Source: Fibrobacter sp.
GTDB lineage: Bacteria; Fibrobacterota; Fibrobacteria; Fibrobacterales; Fibrobacteraceae
DNA length: 64,000 nt
Direction of reading: 5' to 3'
NCBI GenBank assembly: GCA_017642335.1
Contig: JAGCPF010000035.1
Coordinates: 248,001-312,000, forward strand
Of this stretch, positions 25,413 to 32,226 are shown in pieces; position 1 is the stretch's first letter, and every line of letters starts with the position of its first letter. Made by a program: the position numbers and the translations under genes. The notes below the pieces were generated by a model, which ran no database searches, was not told the origin of the DNA, and worked only from the letters and a program-made list of their open reading frames with translations.

Positions 25413-25439
25413 TGGGAAAACCTGCTATCTTTAGGCGTT

Positions 25440-25661
25440 ATGAAAGACGACTACAAGGACATAATCGACCTGCCGTACCCGCGGGATGACTGGAATTTCC
25501 TCATGAAGCATCCGCGCATGAGCGTGGCGGACCGTGCGAAGATTTTTCACCCGTTCGCGGCACTCCGGGGACACTCCGAGGCGCTGGATGCTACAGCGGA
25601 ACGCAAGCAGAATGCCGTCGCGAACGAATTGACTCTCGACGACGGAGATTTTGGAGCGTAG
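25440..25661 (+). CDS. Small conserved protein, possibly polymerase-associated
   Basis: A 73-residue protein beginning MKDDYKDIIDLPYP with the core MSVADRAKIFHPFAALRGHS. From memory, this 'DII.LP...MS..DRA..F.PFAAL.G' pattern is a small family seen in Firmicutes, often beside Y-family polymerases. Here the polymerase lies two genes upstream. There are no membrane segments; the C-terminal half is acidic. The function is unknown. The start follows the weak purine tract CTTTAGGCGTT. Confidence 0.65.
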   Translation: MKDDYKDIIDLPYPRDDWNFLMKHPRMSVADRAKIFHPFAALRGHSEALDATAERKQNAVANELTLDDGDFGA

Positions 25662-25803
25662 ATTAAGCGGTTCTGAAACTTACGGGGGTATAGGAAATGA
25701 CTATATCTCACCATAAAAAAGTAGTATTGGCCTGATGCCTTGTTTCACACTTCCTGCATTTCTATTTTTGCGCCGTCTTTTTTGAACCTCGTGGAGGTGC
25801 ATC

Positions 25804-27018
25804 ATGGAAAAACGTACAGGTCTATTTTCGAATGGAATCATCTGGTTCGGTGTCGCCATCTCGGTGTCCGAAATCGAGGCGGGTATCGAGATTGGTGCCG
25901 CGTCTGCGCCGGGTTCTCTTTGGCTCCCGTTAATTCTCGGCCATGTTTTGGGCGGCATACTGCTCTTTTTCGTGGGTCTCATTGGCGCGCGTGTCCGCCT
26001 GAACGCGATGGAAACAACCGCTTCCACGTTCGGCAAGTATGGCTCCAGGTTCTTTGCCGCCCTGAACGTTTTCCAGTTGCTCGCCTGGGTGGCTGTGCTG
26101 AATGCGCAGGGCGCCTCGGCCTTGGCTGGCCTCAATCTGCCCATCTCTTTCCCGCTCACTTGCGTTATTCTTGCGGTGCTTATCGCCATCTGGGTGTTTG
26201 TCGGGCTCAAGCGTTCCGCGAACGTGACGACGGTCGTGATGGCGGCGCTTGCTATTTTGCTCGCTATTCTTTCTGTGAAACTGTTCGGGCTTGACAATAC
26301 TTCGGGCACGACCGTCGCCGGCGTTGCCGCCGGGGCCGCCGCTGGTTCCGTGGCTCTTCTCGGCTTCTGGAACATCTTCGAGATTTCCATCGCCATGCCC
26401 ATCTCCTGGCTCCCCGTGATTTCGGACTACACGAAGGACGTTGAAAACCCGGTGAAGGCGACCGCAGTTTCCGCGGCGGCCTACACGTTCGCGAGCCTCT
26501 GGATGTACATTCTCGGTATCGAGATTGCGGGCATCGGTGCAAACAACAATATCGCGCAGGCTATACTCCTTGCGGGTCTTGGCATCCCGGGCATCATCAT
26601 CGTGGTTCTTTCCACCGTCACGACGAACTTCCTTGCGGCGAACTCTGCGGGCGAATCCTCCAAGGCAATTTACGGCAAGATCAACCCGAAGGTTGCGGGC
26701 GTTATTGTCAGCCTTTTGAGCGCTGCCCTCGCCATTTCGGGAATCATGGAGCACTATATCAGCTTCTTGTACTTGATTGCATCGGTGTTCGCGCCCATGG
26801 CGGCTGTACTGCTTGTCTCGTTCTACTTTGCGAAAGGGCGCACGGTCACGCTCGGCGCCTGGCTCTGGAACCTTTTCGCATGGCTCGCTGGCTTTGCCGT
26901 ATACCAGGTGGCCGTACACCAGGATTCCGTTTTCCTCGGCCCCACGCTCCTTGCCGTCATCGTATCGGCAGCCCTCGCCTCCGCCCGAGTGATTGTCCTG
27001 TCGCGCCGCACTCCATAA
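25804..27018 (+). CDS. cytX: NCS1-family transporter, CytX-like
   Basis: Inner-membrane permease of 404 residues with about 12 hydrophobic segments. The start has the CytX-like pattern FSNGIIWFGVAISVSEIEAG. CytX proteins are the putative hydroxymethylpyrimidine transporters of thiamine salvage. The next gene is a PfkB-type kinase of the pyridoxal/hydroxymethylpyrimidine group 23 bases downstream, which fits vitamin-precursor uptake and phosphorylation. The 5' region 25662-25803 does not show the TPP-riboswitch core. Ribosome site GGAGGTGC precedes the ATG. Confidence 0.8.
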   Translation: MEKRTGLFSNGIIWFGVAISVSEIEAGIEIGAASAPGSLWLPLILGHVLGGILLFFVGLIGARVRLNAMETTASTFGKYGSRFFAALNVFQLLAWVAVLNAQGASALAGLNLPISFPLTCVILAVLIAIWVFVGLKRSANVTTVVMAALAILLAILSVKLFGLDNTSGTTVAGVAAGAAAGSVALLGFWNIFEISIAMPISWLPVISDYTKDVENPVKATAVSAAAYTFASLWMYILGIEIAGIGANNNIAQAILLAGLGIPGIIIVVLSTVTTNFLAANSAGESSKAIYGKINPKVAGVIVSLLSAALAISGIMEHYISFLYLIASVFAPMAAVLLVSFYFAKGRTVTLGAWLWNLFAWLAGFAVYQVAVHQDSVFLGPTLLAVIVSAALASARVIVLSRRTP

Positions 27019-27041
27019 TTAATTTTTAAATTTAGACTGCT

Positions 27042-27872
27042 ATGCCACAGAAGAAGATTGCCCTCATCAACGATATTACTGGTTTCGGCCGCTGCTCGGT
27101 TGCCGTCATGGCTCCCGTCATCTCGGCCATGAAAATCCAGGCGGTCGCAGTGCCTACCGCAATCCTCTCGACACATACGCAGTTCCCCAAGTATTTCTTT
27201 GACGATTACACCTCCAAGATGCGTGACTACATCCAGACGTACAAAGATCTGGACATGAGTTTCGACGCCATCGCGACGGGATTCCTCGGCTCCGAGGAAC
27301 AGGTGGACATCGTCATCGACTTCATCAAGACTTTCAAAAAAAATGGCGTGTTCACGCTGGTCGACCCGGTGATGGGCGACTACGGGCGCCTTTACGAAAC
27401 GTACACGCCTAGTTTGTGCGAAAAGATGCGCGCTTTGGTAAGCTACGCCGACATCCTCACGCCGAATCTCACCGAACTCTGCTCCTTGACGGGCTCCGAC
27501 TACCGCGACGGCAAACTCACTCCTGTCGAAATCGAGAACATGTGCAAGACGCTTGCCGAACAGGGCCCCGAACACATCGTGGTGACGGGCATCCATTACA
27601 GCAGCAAGCAGATCATGAATTTCGTTTACAGCAAGGGCGAAGAACCGAAAATCGTGATGGCCGACCGCATCGGTGGCGACCGCAGCGGAACGGGCGACGT
27701 GATAAGCGCGGTGATTGCCGGCATGTACCTGAACGGCCACGACTTTTACGAATCAGTGAAGAAGGCCGCCGAATTCGCGTCCAAGTGCATCCGCTACTGC
27801 GAAGAGAACAACGTCCCCATGCACTGGGGTTTAAGCGTCGAGATGTACCTTCGCGACTTGATGGAGGACTAA
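27042..27872 (+). CDS. PfkB-family pyridoxamine/HMP kinase
   Basis: Cytoplasmic kinase of 276 residues in the ribokinase superfamily. It has the pyridoxamine-kinase N-terminus (ALINDITGFGRCSVAVM), LTPNLTELC and the anion-hole motif RIGGDRSGTGDV with the catalytic Asp. It resembles PdxY-like kinases of Clostridia and Fibrobacteres; ThiD-type hydroxymethylpyrimidine kinase activity is an alternative suggested by the upstream CytX-like transporter. It is coupled to the following radical SAM gene without a gap. Confidence 0.85.
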   Translation: MPQKKIALINDITGFGRCSVAVMAPVISAMKIQAVAVPTAILSTHTQFPKYFFDDYTSKMRDYIQTYKDLDMSFDAIATGFLGSEEQVDIVIDFIKTFKKNGVFTLVDPVMGDYGRLYETYTPSLCEKMRALVSYADILTPNLTELCSLTGSDYRDGKLTPVEIENMCKTLAEQGPEHIVVTGIHYSSKQIMNFVYSKGEEPKIVMADRIGGDRSGTGDVISAVIAGMYLNGHDFYESVKKAAEFASKCIRYCEENNVPMHWGLSVEMYLRDLMED

Positions 27873-28532
27873 ATGATAGTTTATACTGTAACAGGAACCG
27901 TCGGGCAGGCGGGCTATTTGGATATCGCCAACAGCGGCGACATTACCGGCAAGAACATCTACGTGAACATGACGAACCGTTGTCCGTGCAACTGCGTTTT
28001 TTGCCTGCGCCAGACAAAGAAAATGATGGAAGGCAATACGCTCTGGCTCAAGGGCGGCGACCCGAGCGTTGACCAGGTGATGAAAATTTTCGACGCGTAT
28101 GACCTCAACGTCATCAACGAACTGATTTTCTGCGGATACGGCGAACCGCTTGAACGCCTTTACGACGTGTGCAAGGTGATTGACAAACTCAAGGCGAAGT
28201 ACCCGAACTTGAAGGTGCGCCTCAACACGAATGGCCTTGCGAACCTGATTCATGGCAAGGATATCACGCCTGAACTCGAAGGGCGTTTTGACACTGTGTC
28301 GATTTCGCTGAATGCTCCGGACGCTGAGGAATTCTTGGCACTCACGCGTTCCAAGTTTGGCATAAAGTCTTATGACGCCCTCAAGGAATTTGCCGTGCTC
28401 GTGAAGGCTCACGTGAAGAACGTGGTCATGACTGTTGTCGAGAAGGTGATGCCCGAAGAAAAAATCGAGATTTGCCGTAAATTGTGCGACGAACTCGGCG
28501 TTACGCTGCGCGTCCGCCCGTTTGAATCGTAA
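27873..28532 (+). CDS. Radical SAM protein, TatD-associated type
   Basis: A 219-residue radical SAM enzyme. The [4Fe-4S] motif CX3CX2C is at Cys37, Cys41, Cys44 (CPCNCVFC), followed by FCGYGEPLER and RLNTNGLANL. It resembles the TatD-linked radical SAM family (TIGR04038), although no tatD is in the window. The start codon follows the kinase stop directly, with GGAGGA inside the kinase end, so it is translationally coupled to the vitamin kinase. Its substrate is unknown. Confidence 0.82.
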   Translation: MIVYTVTGTVGQAGYLDIANSGDITGKNIYVNMTNRCPCNCVFCLRQTKKMMEGNTLWLKGGDPSVDQVMKIFDAYDLNVINELIFCGYGEPLERLYDVCKVIDKLKAKYPNLKVRLNTNGLANLIHGKDITPELEGRFDTVSISLNAPDAEEFLALTRSKFGIKSYDALKEFAVLVKAHVKNVVMTVVEKVMPEEKIEICRKLCDELGVTLRVRPFES

Positions 28533-28553
28533 ATGCTTGTATTTGGATGGATT

Positions 28554-28581
28554 GAGCCCTCCGCTTGGCAGGGCTCTTTTT
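28554..28581 (+). terminator. Rho-independent terminator after the radical SAM gene
   Basis: Stem GAGCCCT / AGGGCTC with a nine-base loop followed by TTTTT, 21 bases beyond the stop. It ends the cytX-kinase-radical SAM operon. Confidence 0.8.
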
Positions 28582-28623
28582 GCTAAATTACGTGTGTTGG
28601 ACCCCTTTTTACGGGAGGCAATT

Positions 28624-29010
28624 ATGAATTCAGATGAAGAACGTTTCCGTGAACTTCAGCGCAAGGACGAGGAGCACGATGCCCGTCTAGACTTGCAAAA
28701 GAAAAAGGATGAAGAACACGATGCGCGTCTGGACTTGCAAAAGAAAAAGGACGAGGAACACGATATCCGTCTAGATTCCCTTTACATTACGGATCGCGAA
28801 CAGGAATTCAAGCTTAGGGCCCAGGTGGCGAAAGATGCGGAGCATGATTTCCGCCTGAATTCTGTGGATGTGAAAAACGTGGAACAGGACACGGAATTGC
28901 GTCGCCAGCGCGTGAAAGACAATGAACATGATTCCCGCCTAGACCGGTTGGAGAAACTTTGTGCCGAATTGGCCGCTCGCGTTGAGGCCCTTGAATCAAA
29001 GTTGGGCTGA
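28624..29010 (+). CDS. 14-residue-repeat coiled-coil protein
   Basis: A 128-residue protein made almost wholly of eight 14-residue repeats from residue 14 to about 125. The first two are KDEEHDARLDLQKK and later ones vary (KDAEHDFRLNSVDV, KDNEHDSRLDRLEK, LCAELAARVEALES). At DNA level this is a 42-bp tandem repeat starting at 28663. Two heptads per unit predict a coiled coil with an invariant Leu at position 9, but His, Phe or Gln at position 5, so the core is unusually polar until the last unit. No signal peptide. The start follows GGGAGGCAATT. Function unknown. Confidence 0.75.
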   Translation: MNSDEERFRELQRKDEEHDARLDLQKKKDEEHDARLDLQKKKDEEHDIRLDSLYITDREQEFKLRAQVAKDAEHDFRLNSVDVKNVEQDTELRRQRVKDNEHDSRLDRLEKLCAELAARVEALESKLG

Positions 29011-29048
29011 ACTTAGTTATATTCTCGGAAAAAAATTGGAGTTTTAAG

Positions 29049-29753
29049 ATGGTTTCTCTGAACCGCTTTTTGGGTACGGTCCTGCCTGTGGCCGTTTTGG
29101 GCCTTTCTGTGTCGTTCGCCTTTGCCGAAGAGGAATGTACAGAGGCGATTTTTGGCAAGATGACGCGCGCAAACAACAAGAATATCGTGTGTGATCCGGA
29201 ATTGAACGCTTGGCGAGATGCGACGATGATGGAATCTTCTATCCAGAAATCGTGTACAAAAAAGAACCTGAATGAAAAAATGGCCATCAAGAGCATTTCG
29301 TTGGTGTGTTCGGACGATGACTGGGAAGGAACTTTTGTGGATAGCCGCGACAACCGCAAGTACGCGGTGGCAATTATCGCCAACCAGGTCTGGATGAAGG
29401 AAAACCTGGATTACGAAAAGATGTTTGGAATTGATTGCAAACAGTGCGAGGGCTACCATATTTACGACTTTGGTGATGCGCAGAAGGTGTGCCCCAAGGG
29501 CTGGAAGCTCCCGAGCATTGACGATTGGGACTTTATCTCGAAGAACGGCGGACTTATGAATGTCGCAAATACCGGGGCATTCTGGAGTTCTACGAAAGTC
29601 AAGGAATCAACCGCCATCAAGCAGGGCTACGCTGCCGACATCCGTTGGAAATGGGTGGAAGGCGAAGTCGGCAAGGTACAGAGGTTTTTCGTGCTGCAGC
29701 AGACGCTTCCGCGAAAGAACGGCTATCCCGTGCGTTGCATGACCGATAAGTAG
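29049..29753 (+). CDS. Secreted FISUMP-domain protein
   Basis: A 234-residue exported protein with a signal peptide ending AFA (about residue 26). A short Cys-containing N-terminal part precedes a compact FISUMP domain at about 96-234 (DSRDNRKYAVAIIANQVWMK, VCPKGWKLPSIDDWD, FWSSTK, YPVRCM). It is co-directional with a second FISUMP gene only 4 bases downstream. Confidence 0.82.
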   Translation: MVSLNRFLGTVLPVAVLGLSVSFAFAEEECTEAIFGKMTRANNKNIVCDPELNAWRDATMMESSIQKSCTKKNLNEKMAIKSISLVCSDDDWEGTFVDSRDNRKYAVAIIANQVWMKENLDYEKMFGIDCKQCEGYHIYDFGDAQKVCPKGWKLPSIDDWDFISKNGGLMNVANTGAFWSSTKVKESTAIKQGYAADIRWKWVEGEVGKVQRFFVLQQTLPRKNGYPVRCMTDK

Positions 29754-29757
29754 CCTT

Positions 29758-30378
29758 ATGAAAAAATTTCTGGTGCTTTTTTTGGCTCTTTCCGTTGCGG
29801 TTCCTGCACTTGCGGCCAAGGGCAAGTCGTCGAAGTCAGCGTCGCGCAAGGCTCCTGCATCACGGTCGGCGGAATTCAAGGACTCCCGTGACAAGCAGAG
29901 CTACCGTCTTGTCAAGATTGATGGCCGCGAATGGTTCGGCGACAATTTGAATTTTGCAGCCGAAGGCAGCTATTGTTACGATGACAGTGATGACAACTGC
30001 ATGGTTTACGGTCGCCTGTACACCTGGGATGCTGCGAAGAAAGCTTGCCCGGCGGACTTTAGGCTGCCGAATCAGGAAGATTTTGAGAGCCTGTGGACGG
30101 CTGCCGGCGCCGATTTCAATGCTGCGTACCTCTTAAAGACTACGTATGGCTGGAAAGGTGAGACGAATGGCAACGACACGCTCAAGTTCAGTGCGATGCC
30201 TGCGGGTAACCGCTTTGACGACGAAACCTATGGGAACATGAACAAGTTCGCTTTTTTCTGGAGTAGCGACGAAGACGGCTCCGGTGCCCGTGTTTGGTTC
30301 ATGACGAACAAATCGATGGGCTTCAGCTATTCGACAAAGCCCAAGATTTTCGGATTCTCAGTTCGTTGCGTTCGCTAG
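29758..30378 (+). CDS. Secreted FISUMP-domain protein
   Basis: A 206-residue exported protein with signal peptide MKKFLVLFLALSVAVPALA, a basic Ser/Lys linker (about 20-37) and a FISUMP domain over the rest (DSRDKQSYRLVKIDGREWFG, YGRLYTWDAAKKACP, FFWSSDEDG, SVRCVR). It is the shortest member here, close to a bare domain. It overlaps the convergent gene at 30358-31848 by 21 bases at its end. Confidence 0.83.
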   Translation: MKKFLVLFLALSVAVPALAAKGKSSKSASRKAPASRSAEFKDSRDKQSYRLVKIDGREWFGDNLNFAAEGSYCYDDSDDNCMVYGRLYTWDAAKKACPADFRLPNQEDFESLWTAAGADFNAAYLLKTTYGWKGETNGNDTLKFSAMPAGNRFDDETYGNMNKFAFFWSSDEDGSGARVWFMTNKSMGFSYSTKPKIFGFSVRCVR

Positions 30379-31848
30379 TTTTTGCTTCTTGAACGACCAT
30401 TCTCCCGTTTTGATGTGGAAGACGATGTTTTCGTTCTTCATGAAGTTGGTTGCGGAACGCTGCGTTTCCGTGTTGGTCGGCTTGTTCTTTTGCTTGAGGA
30501 CTTTGTTCACCCTGGCGCACAGCTCGTCTGTGGAAATTCTTTTGTCGAGTGTGTAGAGGATGCGTTCAGCAATGTCGCTCTTTGACTTGAGCTTCTCGAT
30601 GGGAATGGAATACAGTTTTCCGTTTCGCTCGATGTAGCTCAAATTGCTCAGGAGATGGGCTAGCTTTTCTTCGTCAAGTTTCTTGAAACCGCGCTTGGCG
30701 AGCGCTTTTGAAATTTTGGTGATGTCGGTGGGGATGACCTCCGCTTGCAGGATTTCGTAGGCCTCGTCGGCGACATCCTTTATGAGGTGGGCTATCGCGC
30801 TGTTCTTCGTGACGAACATGTCGAACCCTTTCTTTTGCCCATAGCGCTTCAAATCAGGAATCTTGTACCCTGCGGCGCGGCAGAGCAGGCGTGAGACGAG
30901 GCGCTCTTCGTCGGTAATTTCCTTGATATTTGTGCTGAATTGGCGCAGGATTTCGTTAGCAGCTAGGAAGGAATGCTTTTGGACGAGTTCCCTCGCGTTG
31001 TTCAGCTGGACCATTGCCTGGCCGTCGACTCTGGGCATGCCGGCGATGTTCTTGCCCACCAGATAGGCCGCAATCTTTTGAGTATAGCGGATTTTCCGGA
31101 TGCTCTCGCCCGGTGCGATTGTCTTGAGCCCTTTCAGGTATATCGAGAGGACGTTTTGCTTGCGCTCGCTTTCGTTATTCTTGTAGTATTCCTTAGTGTC
31201 CTGTATCCAAGTGCGGAGTTCGGAAATGGCGACATGCTTGCTGCGCAAGACTTCTTGCAGGTCTTGGAGCTTTTTTTGCAAGTCCTTCATGTTGTTGATG
31301 TGCAACTTTGCAAATGCGATGCTCAGGGCGGCGTTGCAGGGGAACAGGAATTTCGTCTTTTTGCATGCGACGAGTTCGTCGACGTCCTTCTTGATGATGG
31401 CGAACTGGCTCTGGATAGAGGCAAGATGCTTTGCCTTGAGCGATTCGGGAATGTCCTTGATTCCGAGTACTTTCATGTACTTGACGAGTTCGTCAATTCG
31501 CTTGTTGCCAAAATATTCGGCTTTTGTTAGTTCCTTGAAGTTCTTTTGCAGATCTTCGATGGAATAGATGTTCGCCTTGATAAAGGCTTTCGTCAGCAGT
31601 TTTGACGGCGGCGGCGAGAAGGAAAATTCCTTTTTTGTCCGTGGTTCGTCTTTTCGCTGTGTCATTGCACCTTCGGGCAGTTTGATGCCTTCGCGTTGCA
31701 TGTAGTCAAGAAGTGCGGCAACAAAAATTCCGCCAAAACCTAAGCCATTTATTAAACGGTTATAGTTATTTTGCAAATCCTCAACAGTCCTAATGTTGGC
31801 TTTTTTGAATTTGTTAACCAGTTTCGTTGGTATATTTTGCAATTCCAT
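30358..31848 (-). CDS. Hypothetical protein with three HhH/alpha-CTD-like repeats
   Basis: A 496-residue cytoplasmic protein. The start at 31848 follows AGGACT; the frame is open further upstream but that part is not protein-like. Three related segments occur at about 2-45, 78-125 and 168-215: 'F.KANI.TVEDLQNNY', 'FIKANIYSIEDLQKNF', 'FAKLHINNMKDLQKKL'. They resemble the helix-hairpin-helix pattern of the RNA polymerase alpha C-terminal domain. The C-terminal 150 residues look like winged-helix segments (RISTDELCARVNKVL, and a final FHIKTGEWSFKK reminiscent of HARE-HTH). DNA or RNA-polymerase binding is inferred. I know of no named family. Confidence 0.65.
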   Translation of the reverse strand: MELQNIPTKLVNKFKKANIRTVEDLQNNYNRLINGLGFGGIFVAALLDYMQREGIKLPEGAMTQRKDEPRTKKEFSFSPPPSKLLTKAFIKANIYSIEDLQKNFKELTKAEYFGNKRIDELVKYMKVLGIKDIPESLKAKHLASIQSQFAIIKKDVDELVACKKTKFLFPCNAALSIAFAKLHINNMKDLQKKLQDLQEVLRSKHVAISELRTWIQDTKEYYKNNESERKQNVLSIYLKGLKTIAPGESIRKIRYTQKIAAYLVGKNIAGMPRVDGQAMVQLNNARELVQKHSFLAANEILRQFSTNIKEITDEERLVSRLLCRAAGYKIPDLKRYGQKKGFDMFVTKNSAIAHLIKDVADEAYEILQAEVIPTDITKISKALAKRGFKKLDEEKLAHLLSNLSYIERNGKLYSIPIEKLKSKSDIAERILYTLDKRISTDELCARVNKVLKQKNKPTNTETQRSATNFMKNENIVFHIKTGEWSFKKQKLANATN

Positions 31849-32226
31849 AAAAGTCCTACTAACTTGCACCCCAAAAACAATATAGCAAACTGCACTTTCT
31901 GAAAATGCATAGTGCAAAGAAAGTTTTACAAAGAAGTTCCCAAAAAGCCCATTTTTACAAAAAAATGGAATGTACGTCACATTAAAAAAATGTATACAAA
32001 TTATTTTATTCGTATGGATTTGTTGCGTTTGTTCTAAATTTGGTCCGAAGGGCGCTAAATGGGCTACTTCTGTTTTAGAATAACATTGTCTTTTTTGGCA
32101 GAATCAAACGATTTATTTGAGGTGAAACCCTAAAAATCGCCGTGATTTCGGCCGATTTATGCGGCAAACGGCTTTTTCGGGAAGAATTTTAGAGGATGCC
32201 GATGTGAAGTTATGTATTTTTGAATT
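31849..32226. other. Divergent intergenic region (378 bp)
   Basis: AT-rich gap between the divergent genes at 30358-31848 and 32227-34188, presumably holding both promoters; no clear -35/-10 pair was assigned. A three-codon frame (M-Y-F-stop) at 32212-32223 ends 3 bases before the GTPase start. No other gene is visible. Confidence 0.6.

Noticed and set aside
25662..25803. TPP riboswitch upstream of the CytX-like gene
   Set aside because: The expected CTGAGA...ACCC...GATCTGG-type core could not be found, although CytX genes often have one.
28663..28998. 42-bp repeats as a possible CRISPR array
   Set aside because: The repeats are contiguous, in frame and coding for 14-residue units; there are no unique spacers.
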